64,000 nt of DNA from Astrocystis sublimbata (Eukaryota > Ascomycota > Sordariomycetes > Xylariales > Xylariaceae), in the NCBI GenBank assembly GCA_022453515.1, contig JAJNNY010000054.1, positions 186,001 through 250,000 on the forward strand, in the 5' to 3' direction. Within the stretch, counting starts at the first letter, position 1; every line of letters starts with the position of its first letter. Of the stretch, positions 11,215 to 22,593 are shown piece after piece. The notes under the pieces were generated by a model that was given only the letters and a program-made list of their open reading frames with translations, searched no databases and was not told the origin of the DNA. A program made the position numbers and the translations under genes.

Positions 11215-12586
11215 ATGTTTGTTTTTTCGAAGTCTCTCGTTACGGCTCTCGTCGCTTTCTTAGCAGTTCTCCCAAACAATCTAGCTTCACCTCTCTATCA
11301 TAAGACTGCAGAAATTGCACGTCTTCTTGGCCGAGATGCCTTCGAATGGACCGCGCTCGGAGATTCCTACGCCTCGGGTGTCGGAGCTGGGGACTATGCC
11401 AGCAACTCGTATCGTTGCCTTCGCTACGACCACGCCTATCCCGTTCTTATAAGTGGTGACTCTAGGCTCACAAAGGGTGATTATTATCAGCTCAACAATG
11501 TTGTTTGCTCTGGATCCAGCACGGAAGACGTGCAGAAATATCAATTCTATGATAAGGACACTTATGGTCAGCCGGATTGGCAGTTCGGTATGTACCTAGT
11601 CTGAAAGCTGCTTTGTATCCGACTTAGCCGCTATATGCTAAGATCAGGTATCTCTAGGCAATAGGCCAAAGTTCGGAAACCCAAGCATGGCTACCCTCAG
11701 CATCGGCGGCAATGACATTGACTTTCCTGGTATCATTTTCAACTGTATCTTGGAGCTAAATCTCCCGTTCAACGCCGGTCCTCTCCAGAGAACCTGTGAC
11801 GAGCAAAGAATGGTCTCTTGGGAATTGATCAAGTCTCCAAACCTAGTCGAAAATATCGACAACACAATCAAAAAGGTTGTTGAAAAAGGTCGAAAAGGTA
11901 CCATTGGTAATAGATTCAAGCTCTACGTTACTGGTTTCCCGCAGTTCTTCAACGCGGATACGGAGGAGTGTAACGAGGTTACGTTTGCCCGGACGGCAAA
12001 CCCTTTCCACGACGGCGCTGAGCACACGAAGTTGACACAGGAGCTCCGGACGGAATTCAACAGCATGAGTGTCCAACTCAACAAAGCTATCGAAGATGCA
12101 GTATCAAGGAACGAAGACCGAGGAGTCCGATGGATTTCCATCGATGGCGAAATGGAAGGTCACAGATACTGCGAGAAAGGAATCCACGAACCAGATCAGC
12201 ACAACAATGACCTCTGGCTTTTCCACTATCCTTACAACGAGCCCGATATCGCGGGGATTGAGGGCCCTCTACTTAAGGCTTATGAAAAGGTCACTGCCAG
12301 TGTTGATATCAAGACATCATTCAAGACGTACAACGACTACCAAAATGCGGTATTTGACGCCATCGAAAATGCAATGGGGATTCAGGATGGCATTTGGAGC
12401 TCTGTTGGCCATAGAGTTAAGACCTTCCACCCTCGAGCTCCCCTGCACGAGAGGATTCGGGATCTGGTCCTGGAGAAATATATGGACGACTTAGCGCTGC
12501 CACCTCCTCTTACCTTTGATGAGAAACCTGAATGTTACGGCATCAATGGCGACTACTGGGTTTTATCGCGCGACAACGCTGTCTAA
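11215..12586 (+). CDS. SGNH/GDSL hydrolase, secreted; catalytic portion, probably truncated
   Basis: Two exons, 11215-11587 and 11658-12586, give a 433-aa open product. A signal peptide is clear (SLVTALVAFLAVLPNNLAS). Block I is WTALGDSYASGVGAGDY with the nucleophile Ser; block III is LSIGGNDIDF with its Asn; a candidate catalytic His lies in SVGHRVKTFHP near the end of the domain. These are marks of SGNH esterases/lipases of the kind often fused to long C-terminal regions in filamentous fungi. The stop TAA after RDNAV is followed in the same frame by family-like sequence (NAGAYCSQKDKTVKYN), so the stop is premature relative to the ancestral gene. The esterase domain itself is unbroken and might still fold and be secreted. 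Substrate unknown. Confidence 0.75.
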
Positions 12587-13345
12587 AATGCCGGGGCATA
12601 CTGCAGCCAGAAAGACAAGACTGTCAAGTACAATATCAACTCGGTAAACGAGCTGAAACTGTCGGCTAGGTTCCTAGCCGCTAGGAACCTGAGCGACAAC
12701 ATCAAGGATCCCACTGATGCCCCGAGTTGCATCGATCGCTTCCGCGACGCCGTCATCGACGGCTGCGATGGCGACGGTCTTGGTGAAAAACCTGCACAAC
12801 TACAAGTTCGAGTCAACATTCAGTGCCGAGGACGGCTGGGAATAGAAGATGACGCCGCTAAGCAAGCAAGTGAACGCGATCAGATGTAGCGTAGCACCTC
12901 ATACAAATTCCTCTTCGACTCATTCGAGAGCCGCGGCAATAACTTCGTCCCAGCCAAGTTTGGCGCCAACGGCGAAGGCCTCAAGAGACAGCTGAAAGGC
13001 TGCGGGGCCCTCATCAAGTGGAAGTTCGAGGAGACGCCCGACGACGCAAGGTTTCAGTGGTAGATGCCAGGCCGCCTTCCTGGTAGGGCTCTGGTCAGTA
13101 CTGGTGGTGCTGGACCGAACAACTGCAACGGCGTGGGAAAGCGTGCAGCAAACGGTCGACGGCAGTCATTTGATAGCGAGGGTTGGCCCGGCTACGGCGA
13201 CGAAGACAGGCATTTTTTCAAAGATGATGCAGCCGAATGAGATTAAGCACTCGGAGGGGCTCAAGTTCTCAACAACGATGTGAAAATATCGGAGCCACCC
13301 CCTTTTTCGTGCGAGGAGGCATGGGTCCCAGCAGCGCATAACCCT
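12587..13345 (+). pseudogene. Decayed C-terminal part of the SGNH hydrolase gene
   Basis: Recognisable coding remnants continue for about 750 nt past the TAA at 12584-12586, but in shifting frames. In order: NAGAYCSQKDKTVKYN to DGCDGDG (frame of the gene); a one-base shift near 12776-12784; YKFESTFSAEDGWE, an in-frame TAG, then KMTPLSKQVNAIRC; a frameshift exactly at a 5-bp tandem duplication (GTAGC at 12886-12890 and 12891-12895); SYKFLFDSFESRGNNF to ARFQW, another TAG, MPGRLPGRALVSTGG and EGWPGYGDEDRHFF; then further shifts before KISEPPPFSCEEAWVP. Removing one GTAGC copy would join RC to STSYKF. The number of independent lesions (at least three stops and three or four frameshifts) argues against sequencing error. 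Confidence 0.75.
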
Positions 13346-14296
13346 AGTATAAGTAATTAGGATGGTATTATTTAAGTGATAATATGTTCTTACATATCCC
13401 CCAAGGTCTCAACTTGAAGTTGCACATCTCTTTTCTTCAGGTTAAAATAGGTACCTAATGTTTTAGATATTTTGTTGCATTGCCGTGCTGAGGTATTTAA
13501 AGGGTCCGACGCGACTCCCGAATCTACTTCCTTACATGATTGGGTTAAATTCGATTTATGTCACATCTACCATAGGACTTTATTTCACATATTATTAGCA
13601 GCTCATCGAGTTGTTACTGTTTCACAGTGCATACTTTATCACATAATAATGTATTTAAATGGACACAGACATGGGCGTATACAGTCCCAGCTCTGCAACA
13701 TAAAATGTCAGTTGGGGTCCTGCGCTGCTGTGGCATTTGGTGTCCTGACCAGTTCACGAATGAGCTCATTTGCGCACCGACGGACGTCATCGTTGTATCC
13801 AAAGCTCGACATAGCGCTTGAACACGCCGCAATATCGGCGTAGACGACAAATCCTCGCATGTCTTGGGAGACGTCATGTTGGCTCTGGCTTGGGCTTTTG
13901 CGGGACGTCGTTGACTCGAATTAACATCGCTTTCTTTCTTGAGAACAATCTGGCGCTGGGCTGTTGGGGGTTTGCAGTACGGGCGGCCAACTGAGTTGAG
14001 GATTACTGCTCCCTTATAGACATGTTCAGGGATATTTGCGTTATTTGTTGGCTGCTAGACACCTGCACATAGGCAGACACCCAGCCTCCCCTCTCCCGTC
14101 ACTTGTTGTCCTGCAACTGTGTAATCACCCAACTGCATAGAGATACAAGACCGTGCTTTTTGCGAGGAGAATAACGGCAGGCCCTTCGGATTGTCCCCCA
14201 ACTACATTCTACTCGCCTTATAAGAAAGCCCAATCACTCGAAGTGTGGTACCAATTCACAATACCGCACCACGAACCTTTTGGATATTTTTGCAAC
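13346..14296. other. Spacer upstream of the GNAT gene
   Basis: AT-rich at its left end. Overlapping short open frames on both strands near 13.5-13.9 kb have no domain or splice support and are not called. The right part is the upstream region of the acetyltransferase gene. Confidence 0.45.
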
Positions 14297-15073
14297 ATGC
14301 CTTATCTTCTCCAGGAGGTGAAAGATGCAGGGGGTTTCGATGAGATTCTAGCAATGCTCCATACCGCGTTTGAGGAGCCTTACAATCCTCTGCACCGTTG
14401 GTTCATGCCTGTTTACACAACAACCGAAGCCGCAATCGAAGCGACAAAGCAAAGGATCATCAAACACTGGAGCCACGACGAGAACCTTTACTGGTTTAAA
14501 GTCACGGACACAGAGACGGGAAAGATTGTTGGAGCAGCGGAATGGGCGATACGCGAGCGGATTAACCATCCGGGAGAAGTGCAGAAACCCATCGAAGCTC
14601 AATGGCACCCAGAGGGATCCGACGAGATGATTTTTGCAGGGAAACTGGTGACAAGCCTCAAGAGCTTCATGAAGGAGAGGATGACACAACCACATGTCGG
14701 TAAGTGACTGGAAGAATCCGGGATAGGAAAATGAACCGATCCATTAATACCAAAACAAGAGCTTGAGCAGTTAGTAGTTGCCAAAGAACACCGTCTGAAA
14801 GGTGTGGCCACACTTCTGATGAACTGGGGTAAGCAGAAGGCTGATGAGCTCGGAATCGACTCGTGCGTCGAATCGGTTCCAACCGCGGTACCCGCCTACG
14901 AGAAAATGGGGTACGGGAACGTTGACAGTCTTCGTCCCGACGTTGCAATTCAGGATCCTAGTGAAAAGTACCAGGAGTATGCAAAAGAGGAATTGCGCGT
15001 CTTCTTGATGTGGCGTCCAGCTGGACATGATTACGATGGGTTGAAGGATAAGGCACATTGGAAAAGTGTCTAG
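14297..15073 (+). CDS. GNAT-family N-acetyltransferase
   Basis: Two exons, 14297-14699 and 14760-15073, encode 238 aa; the start MPYLLQEV is the in-frame ATG closest to the conserved region. Acetyl-CoA-binding motif A is LVVAKEHRLKGVATLLMNWG, with R-x-x-G-V-A taking the place of the usual Q/R-x-x-G-x-G/A pyrophosphate loop; the following PTAVPAYEKMGYGNV is motif B, where the YEKMGY turn is typical. The N-terminal half (AFEEPYNPLHRWFMP, IVGAAEWAI) matches the fungal subgroup of small cytosolic GNATs whose acceptors are mostly uncharacterised. The intron falls just before motif A and preserves frame (PHV-ELEQL). No neighbour suggests a substrate. Confidence 0.88.
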
Positions 15074-17445
15074 ACAGCACAGCCTTTAGAAGCTCCGTCA
15101 CCTTATGGTAGTATTAAAGATACCTAGCCCGAATAAATGTAACCATTTCATATAGTACGTTCTTCCATATTGAAATTTCCGACCCAGTCGCCCGTGAGGG
15201 AAGGGGTAATCTTACTTCTTTCTCAGAGGCTCAAGAATATAACCGAACCCGATGGTGAGCTTAATAGATGACTGAGTAATTCTTGCAAATTCTAGCTATA
15301 TGTTTAGATGGATAAGAGATTAGTACGTTGGTGGGACGATTATGCTTCAGCCATACATTGGAGGTACAACACCAAAGCCATGTAGATCGGGCGCGTGGGA
15401 TGGCGTTGGACGCTTTTGACAAGACACTCGAGCGCGTATGCAAGCTGGAGCTCAATTGCGTATGGGCACCCGCCGGGCCGGTGGAATAGGAACGAAATGG
15501 GGGCGGCTGAGAGGCTTCGAATCAGAGGTATTCCACGAAGTACTCGTGATAGAGGGTAATGTAATGGTGCCCGAGACTGTATTTCAACTGACTCGCAAGA
15601 CACATATAAATTTATATAAGCGGCTCCCGTTTCAAACGTTTAAAGATTGAGCCGCTTAATAGTTTGAGCCGTATATTTGCGGCTTATTATTTTGAGCTGA
15701 ATCTTTGCGGCTACCCCGACTTTAATCCGCTAAGCTGACTAATAACTGGCTGAGCTGAGCCTGAGAAATGGCGGTAAATGCGCTAATCCCAATCTGTCGT
15801 GCTCTAGGACTGCAGTGGCAGAAGATACTGAGCACGAGCCAAGTTCTTCTCGAGTGGCACAACCTACAAGTACCGAGAACTGAAGCCCAAGTTCCAGCAG
15901 GTGCCTGCATGTCAATATAGCGTGTTTCTGACTGAGCCAGACAGGCCGCCTCACATCGAATCAATCCATCCTCACTTCATCATGTTATTCCATTTCTCCC
16001 CAGACAGCCACGACAGAATGAAACGTGACAAGATCTAGACGGAGACCTAGACCCAAGCCCAGACAGGCATTCATATATGTACGAGGCCTGACCCCTTGGG
16101 TTTCGTTTTCTTTTCATTGGGTGCGCCTGCACAGCTCTGACAATCTGTCAGCATCCGATTGTCTCGTCCCAAGATGTCGACCACGCCTCGCTTGCGACGA
16201 GTACGAGTATGTGTCTGTCTACCAAAGGAGGTGAGGTAGGTATATATATATGATATTTCCATTTACGCTCTTGCGCAGAAAGCGAACAATGCCTATTGGA
16301 CCCAAGGTCATAACTGCAAAACGATGACAACGCACGCGTACATACATACTGCACATTTTGTACCTCAAGCTAAGGTCACTTGCTACTCTAGTTCGAGTGG
16401 CTATCCGACTGTTTTGCAACATTGCAGGAGCGCCTATGTGGTGATACAACACATGCAAAGCGAGTGCGTGCAAGATGCGCGCAGCAAAGACAAACATAAA
16501 CACAGGCCGGGCTGTTCATCGTCTTGCGCTACCTAGGTGTAACACTCGAACAACATGTAATTGTCCGTCCGGCTCAAATGATGAGCGCTAGTAGCACAAC
16601 GCCGAGCGGTTCTCTCGCCGCAGTCGCTGCAGTTGTGGCAGTTGTGTGTGTGTGTGTGTTCGAGTCTACTACCCCTCGCACGATCCTCTGGCTCTGTGTT
16701 CCTGGGCCCGGGTGGGGAGTATGATGCTATTTCCATGCACGCGTATCGACCACTCGACTCGGCACGACGGGCTTCGGGGATGACGAGAGACCATTCGCTC
16801 CTGCGCGCTCCTGCGCAGGCAGTCCTGACATCGCAGATGCGACCCACGATGACCAACCTCTGCGACCCACGAGACACACCCCCTCCTGCTGCGTTGTGGC
16901 AAGATGACCACACAGGACCGCGAGGGTGGGCTACTAAGCCCTTTTAGAGGAAACAAAACCAAGGCATTCTAAGACATTGTACTGGCTGTGAAGCCTTAGC
17001 CATCTGACAATGTGGTGGGGCCTGCACGCTGGTGCGTGCCGCCAGCCATCGCCTCTTGCGGCGACACCCCGGTCCCTACGCGCCGACTGGCTTCTGACTG
17101 GCCCTCCACCAAATACCACCAGCGCTGCACAGCCTATCAATGCCTCGGGCCGGCACATCCAGAGAAACCATCGACGGGAAGCGTCGTCGAAGGGGCCATC
17201 GCAACGTGAGGCCCGAATCCCTCCCCGACCCTCAGCTGCCTCAGGCCTAAAAGTGAAAATTTATGCAACGTGAAAAGCGCAGCGGGACGTGCCATGGCAT
17301 GAATGATGGATGCTGATTTAATACCCCCGGATCGCCATGATCCATCTTCGTGCTTGTGTGCTTGTCGTATTCCCCCATCCATCTATATTCGATCGCTGGC
17401 CGTCCACTCTTTTCCCGCCGGCTCGACCATGTCGCTGTTACTATC
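15074..17445. other. Large spacer with simple repeats and AGCCGC boxes
   Basis: About 2.4 kb without a supported gene. It has a cluster of AGCCGC/GCGGCT boxes at 15.6-15.7 kb (listed separately), a GT dinucleotide tract at 16643-16659, and pyrimidine-rich sequence upstream of the next gene. Several 60-120-codon open frames overlap each other on both strands in GC-rich parts, as expected by chance. Confidence 0.45.
15618..15712. repeat. Cluster of inverted AGCCGC/GCGGCT boxes
   Basis: AAGCGGCTC at 15618-15626 and its exact reverse complement GAGCCGCTT at 15649-15657 form a 9-bp inverted repeat with a 22-nt spacer. Within the next 55 nt come GAGCCG, GCGGCTTA and GCGGCTA, alternating in orientation and separated by A/T-rich 10-15-nt spacers (the motif TTTGAGC recurs). 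It could be a hairpin-forming regulatory element or the end of a small degenerate transposon. Function unknown. Confidence 0.5.
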
Positions 17446-18927
17446 ATGAACGCACTCAGTGAGATATTAGGTTCATGGTCCCATTGCATTGCCCAGTTCT
17501 GCCGACCCATGACCCCCCATCATCTCGACGAAAAGACCCAATGCCATGATTTTAATCATAATTCATTCTCTATAATCCGTGACGAACCATCATTTACGCA
17601 TATGCCCCGACAAAGCGCCATGCCATCAAGAAATACTCCGGAAGTATTCGAAGACAAGAGGGCGTCGAAGAAGAGGAGGGGGTTCGGGTGGAGCTACTGC
17701 GCAGCCAAAAAGCGGCTATCGTCCAAAACATCGTCATCGCGCCGGCCGCAAATATCGGCACCATCTGACTTTCGTCATGTCTATTCAGACTCGTTTCATG
17801 TTCCAGGGAGCAGGTTATATCAGACTAAACTGCCGCCAACGTCTTTCTTTCCCCTTGATTCCAACCTGAGCGTGTCGGACACTCAGCTGCCACCCAACCT
17901 TCCTCGAGTGAATCGTCCCAGAGCTCTCGTCACACCACCACCGCGAGCTTATGCCACTCCGAGTCCCTGTTTCTCCGATAGATCCGCCATCTCACATCAG
18001 CGAAGTGATTCGGCACAGTCCTTTAGAATACCTCGTCGGCCCGTGCCTGGCGGTTTAGTGTTCGACGCATCCCGCTCCAACACGCCGACGCCAGAGCAGC
18101 TTCGGCCAGTGAGGATGAGACCCGTGAGGGGGAGAAGCCGCAGATCTCCACCGCCGCCGAGTCCCATCATGGAGGATCTGGTAGAAAGAGTTGCCAACGC
18201 CATGTTGGAGCGCGACAGGCTGCAAGAGAAGATCGACGATATGGTGGAAAAGGAATATTTCTACACCAGCGGGAGTAGCAGGCCCTCCACCGATACCGAT
18301 GACGGACAGCCAGGTTTGTGCAATCAGCTCACCAAAGAGTTGTGCCAACAGCATGGACTAACCGTCGCAGTAGGAATGGAGCCCATGCCAGAAACACTAG
18401 CCCGGCCTCCCAATGCGCCATCATTCAGTGAGCGACTCAGCTCCGACCGCGTGCAACAAAACGCATCAGCCCAAGTGCCAGCTCGCGCACGGTACGAGGC
18501 CAATTCATCGCGCAAGATGACAGGACGGGCTCCTCCGCCGCCACTGCCGCTTCGGCTACGGCCCCCTCTGCGCAAGAAGAAGTCGTTCTCCCGGGTGTCG
18601 AGGGTGTCGAGCTGGCTGTTTCCCACCACAGCAGCTCACAAGAGAGAGATCAGTCTTGACTCGATTACCAACGCGCCTAAGCCGGTGACAAGCAACCAAG
18701 GCTTCTACGAGGTCGCGTTACCGGAAGCGAACCATCGCTCTAGCTTTGATAGCGAGAGCACCGTCTCCGACTGGACGGTCGAGGAGCAGACGGCTTTCAC
18801 CAGTCTCTCGCCGAGCAACGCGTCCTCCCCAAGGGCTATGGCAGGACCATCCAAGGGGCAGACTTATGGCGCGCAAGAGCCCATTCATCATTTCGAGCAT
18901 CGCCAGGCTGTGGGCATCGCGTTTTAG
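17446..18927 (+). CDS. Disordered fungal protein of unknown function
   Basis: Single-exon frame of 493 aa from the first in-frame ATG; a later start at 17602 (MPRQSAM) is possible. The protein is rich in Ser, Pro and Arg and mostly low complexity, with poly-Pro segments (RRSPPPPSP, APPPPLPLRLRPP). One ordered piece is visible: MEDLVERVANAMLERD followed by RLQEKIDDMVEKE, a predicted coiled-coil helix of a type seen in uncharacterised Pezizomycotina proteins. Basic clusters (DKRASKKRRG, LRKKKSFSRVSR) could act in nuclear or membrane targeting. The C-terminus is acidic with STVSDWTVEEQTAF. Amino-acid use and length of the open frame support a real gene, but I recognise no catalytic domain. Confidence 0.7.
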   Translation: MNALSEILGSWSHCIAQFCRPMTPHHLDEKTQCHDFNHNSFSIIRDEPSFTHMPRQSAMPSRNTPEVFEDKRASKKRRGFGWSYCAAKKRLSSKTSSSRRPQISAPSDFRHVYSDSFHVPGSRLYQTKLPPTSFFPLDSNLSVSDTQLPPNLPRVNRPRALVTPPPRAYATPSPCFSDRSAISHQRSDSAQSFRIPRRPVPGGLVFDASRSNTPTPEQLRPVRMRPVRGRSRRSPPPPSPIMEDLVERVANAMLERDRLQEKIDDMVEKEYFYTSGSSRPSTDTDDGQPGLCNQLTKELCQQHGLTVAVGMEPMPETLARPPNAPSFSERLSSDRVQQNASAQVPARARYEANSSRKMTGRAPPPPLPLRLRPPLRKKKSFSRVSRVSSWLFPTTAAHKREISLDSITNAPKPVTSNQGFYEVALPEANHRSSFDSESTVSDWTVEEQTAFTSLSPSNASSPRAMAGPSKGQTYGAQEPIHHFEHRQAVGIAF

Positions 18928-19621
18928 ATGCGCATTTGTTGTAGCATGCATAGAGTTCTTTTTTCTTTTTCATGATCACGACGCCGAGATACCAACTTTT
19001 CCTCTTTTACTTACATTTCATGAAACCGCCCGGGGGCGGCAGGCAAACAATTGGAGTTGAAAGGATACCGGGCGCTGGAAGGGAAGCCTGGAAGGATGGA
19101 TGAATGGATGGACGGATAGAGGCCGGCCTTGTTGCTTTCTTGATACCATTGGTCCCGGCTTTGACGATGGGATCGCCTGCGTAGACAGGCTTTAGGCGCT
19201 GGGGGATTTAGATCATTACTTACATTGGCTGGCTACATTGGTGCAGTACATCTGACACAGACAGACAGGCATACCTAATGAAGATTCATGCATGATCATG
19301 AGATTTCAATATCGAGTTTGAGTTTGGTGTGCATGCTCAGTTACGAAGATGAGCGAGCATTGAGTGGAATTAGCTAGAACACCTGTGAGATCGGCAACCA
19401 GCAACCACCGGGGCAGTTGGACGGCGATCTGAGCGGGCCGCTGGCGGCTGACACGGCAGTTAGGTACTAAGTAACGCCAAGAAGGTTCCAACCAGGTCCC
19501 CGACTCCCCGGCCGTGCGCGTCACCCTTTATATCTCCATTTCCCGGTACCGCTTTGAGTTTCATCGCTCAATACCACATGATGTGACGTGGAATGGACTG
19601 GTAGTCAACCTCGAATGCACC
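18928..19621. other. Spacer upstream of the phosphatase gene
   Basis: The phosphatase frame is open upstream to 19514, but no ATG precedes 19622 in that frame. GGATGGATGAATGGATGGACGG near 19.1 kb is a short imperfect tetranucleotide tract. No gene seen. Confidence 0.45.
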
Positions 19622-21226
19622 ATGGGTATCTCAGGACTCAAAGCTGCGGTCGCATCAACCATGAGCCGTAGAAACCATGAGTACACCGCTCTGCCCGACT
19701 TTAGCAGTAAGGAGGAGTCAGAGGCACGCGCCGAGCGCGATAAGGCGGACAGCGAGGTACAAAGGTTATTTGTCCGGCTCACTGGAGCAGCGCTACTATT
19801 AGTCGCCATCGGCTTCATTGCAATCGTCTCCTCGTGCGTCGAGCCATCCTCGTCTGCTTTTTCCACCCCAACTAACTATCGTGTTAGACGAGGAGACACA
19901 AACCCTTCTTGCGACGATGTGAAGTGGGGGTTCCAATGCGAAAACGATATATCCCACTCGTGGGGCCAGTACTCGCCCTACTACTCTGTGCCGTCTGAGA
20001 TCTCTAGTCGCACTCCGGAAGGATGCGAAGTGACCTTCGCACAGGCGTTGTCACGCCATGGCGCTCGGAGTCCCACCATGGGCAAGAGCATCATCTATGC
20101 CGAGCTCATGCTACGCATTCAAAATAGCACAACGAAATATGGTCCTCGCTACGACTTCATTAAGGACTATAAATACAATCTTGGCGCCGACGAGCTCACT
20201 GTGTTCGGTCAGCAACAGTGTGTCAACTCTGGCTTCAAGTTCTACAAGCGGTATGAAAAGCTTGCACGAAACATTTCACCCTTTGTCAGATCGGCTGGCC
20301 AGAAACGTGTTGTCGACTCGGCCGTGAACTTCACGCAGGGCTTCCACCAGGCGCGCTTGGCGGACAAAGAGGCCGAACACCCGGACGCATACCCCTATGA
20401 GATGGTATTGCTCCCGGAAATCGACGGCTTTAACAACACACTTAGCCCGATGACGTGTACCGCCTTCAAGGAGGGCCCAGATACCGGGGACGAGGCGCAA
20501 GTACCCTGGGTCGAGACTTTCGTGCCACCTATTGCAGACCGGGTCAACAAGAACCTGGTGGGAGCTAACCTATCGAACTCCGATGTTGTCCATCTCATGG
20601 ACATGTGTCCTTTCGTGACAGTGGCGAACATCAAAGGTCGCCTCTCGCCGTTCTGCTACCTGTTCGATGAGGACGAGTGGCACAGCTACGACTACTACCA
20701 ATCACTGGGCAAATGGTACGGCTACACCAACGGCAGCCCACTGGGGCCCACCCAAGGTGTTGGCTTCGTCAACGAGCTGATAGCTAGACTTACGGGGCAG
20801 CCGGTTGTCGACGACACGACGACGAACAGCACCCTGGACGCCTCTAGGAAGACATTCCCATTGGATAGCGTCCTGTACGCCGACTTTAGCCACGACAACG
20901 ACATGGGCGGCATGTTCGGTGCAATGGGTCTCTACAATGCCACGGAACCGCTCTCGAAGACGGAGAGAGAGAGTCCAAGAAAGACTCATGGCTACTCGGC
21001 CAGCTGGGTCGTGCCCTTCGCGGCAAGGATGTACGTCGAGAAGATGCAGTGCAAGGGCACCGAGGAGGAGCTTGTGCGCGTGCTCGTCAACGACAGGGTC
21101 ATCCCACTCCAGAACTGCGATGCTGATGAGCTGGGCCTCTGCACGCTGAGCAAGTACGTCGAGAGTCTGAGCTTTGCCAGACAGGGGGGGCACTGGGATC
21201 AGTGCTTTACGAATGATGATGAATAG
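19622..21226 (+). CDS. Histidine acid phosphatase (3-phytase-like), membrane-anchored
   Basis: Intronless 534-aa enzyme. The signature SRHGARSP (RHGxRxP) near residue 145 holds the nucleophilic His that forms a phospho-enzyme; [10 protein letters not shown] near residue 425 supplies the catalytic HD pair. [26 protein letters not shown] is the usual N-terminal fold of fungal phytases, and paired Cys residues along the chain fit secreted disulphide-bonded enzymes. Unlike typical secreted phytases, the protein begins with about 55 polar residues ([18 protein letters not shown]) before a single hydrophobic segment ([19 protein letters not shown]), so it is probably a type II membrane protein with its catalytic domain in the secretory lumen or cell wall. 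It releases phosphate from phytate or other phosphomonoesters. A GAAC tetranucleotide repeat begins just after the stop codon. Confidence 0.92.
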   Translation: MGISGLKAAVASTMSRRNHEYTALPDFSSKEESEARAERDKADSEVQRLFVRLTGAALLLVAIGFIAIVSSCVEPSSSAFSTPTNYRVRRGDTNPSCDDVKWGFQCENDISHSWGQYSPYYSVPSEISSRTPEGCEVTFAQALSRHGARSPTMGKSIIYAELMLRIQNSTTKYGPRYDFIKDYKYNLGADELTVFGQQQCVNSGFKFYKRYEKLARNISPFVRSAGQKRVVDSAVNFTQGFHQARLADKEAEHPDAYPYEMVLLPEIDGFNNTLSPMTCTAFKEGPDTGDEAQVPWVETFVPPIADRVNKNLVGANLSNSDVVHLMDMCPFVTVANIKGRLSPFCYLFDEDEWHSYDYYQSLGKWYGYTNGSPLGPTQGVGFVNELIARLTGQPVVDDTTTNSTLDASRKTFPLDSVLYADFSHDNDMGGMFGAMGLYNATEPLSKTERESPRKTHGYSASWVVPFAARMYVEKMQCKGTEEELVRVLVNDRVIPLQNCDADELGLCTLSKYVESLSFARQGGHWDQCFTNDDE

Positions 21227-22593
21227 ACGAACGAGTGAACGAACGAACGAACGAACGAAGAACACTGATTGCGTACACGTTGCGGGTTGGGAGATAAGAC
21301 ACGGATACAGGCACAGACATTGGTCGGAAGGGGCTTGCATATCGGTGATAGAGAGGCATATACAGTAGAGGAAGAGGGCTAGAGTCTGGGCTAGAGTCGA
21401 CATGATGTGATTTCAATTTCGCTAGAGCACTGTCATTACCTCCCCCTCAATATAATTGATCGTCAAGTCAGAATCTGCATATGTTGCATCGAGAAAGAGA
21501 TCATTGCCATTATTTTGATGCTACGTAGTATACCTCTTGTAGGGCAGAGCCAATTTACGAAATTGTACGGCTCGTCCTGCCAGCTTTCAGCTCACGCACG
21601 GACCCGGATATCGCTGCCCTTTCGGCACGCACATCATATCTACAACTTGTATAATCGGATGCAGGACAACGATGGATGGTGGATGGATTGGATCATGTGA
21701 AGACGATCTCTGGAATTTGCCGCTTGGAGAAGGCCTTGCCATTGTCAGCGGCATGCATCGACCGACCGTTCACGCGGCGAGATGGACAATCCAAGGCATA
21801 TTCGACATCAAAATTCCCCATTTCCCCCTTGCTAAGTGAGACATGAAGAGGCTGCTTTCAATGCGCAGCGTGGTGGTGGCGCTGATAGGTTTGTCGGGTG
21901 AGACATTTGGAGAGGCCGTTGGAGGCTTGGACCTCCCTATAACTCAGTGTGTCAGTGTACCTAGGTACCTAAGTGTAAGTGCCCAGTAAGTGCATGTGGG
22001 CCGGGGATTGCTTGGTGTTGTGAATCAGACTGTGGACCACAGGGATCAATGCTAAATATAGCGGATCGACGCCCCTGTAGGCACCATCTCATAGTGGCTT
22101 GTCCGGCCTGACTAGCTCGACTAGTAGCATAACGTAATGGCGCAACGAAGCTTCGCCCAAACCAACGTACGACAGTACCCTTAGTGCCTTAGTAGTACCT
22201 AACCTTAGGGTGCTTGTCTACCCGAGGACCGGGTACCGACCGAGCTATCATCGAAGCGCATCTATGACCGGACAAAGACGACCTCTTGCCCGTCGATACT
22301 ACGTCTGACGCCCGACGCCTAACCACTTAACGCCTCCCCCATCTCCAACCCACTCCTCACTAAGGACTAACTAGAGATCACTACCTTTCGTGTCACTCTC
22401 CAAGACACGGACCGAGCGGACCAGCCCTCACTCCAGCTCTGTAGTTCCGACGAGCGAGTGCGTCGTGCACTCGCGGAGCTTGAGCATCTATCCATCCATC
22501 TATCTCCACCACACCTTTCCACTCACTCACTCAGTCGAGCACGGTCCGGGTCGGTTCTCGATCGCAGGGACCGCCGATCTTCCGCTGCTCAAG
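21227..22593. other. Spacer with GAAC repeat
   Basis: Contains five tandem GAAC units at 21237-21259 right behind the phosphatase gene. The remaining sequence, including several small open frames before 22.6 kb, shows no gene; the right part is a CT-rich leader of the next gene. Confidence 0.45.

Noticed and set aside
12587..13345. Introns that would remove the stops in the SGNH 3' half
   Set aside because: The family-like sequence is continuous through the stops, and intervals between candidate GT and AG sites are too short or delete conserved residues.
13472..13877. Overlapping small frames on both strands before the GNAT gene
   Set aside because: Low-complexity, mutually overlapping, no splice or motif support.
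15074..17445. CRISPR array, transposon or rRNA in the large spacers
   Set aside because: No regularly spaced direct repeats, terminal inverted repeats with a transposase frame, or rRNA-like sequence were seen.
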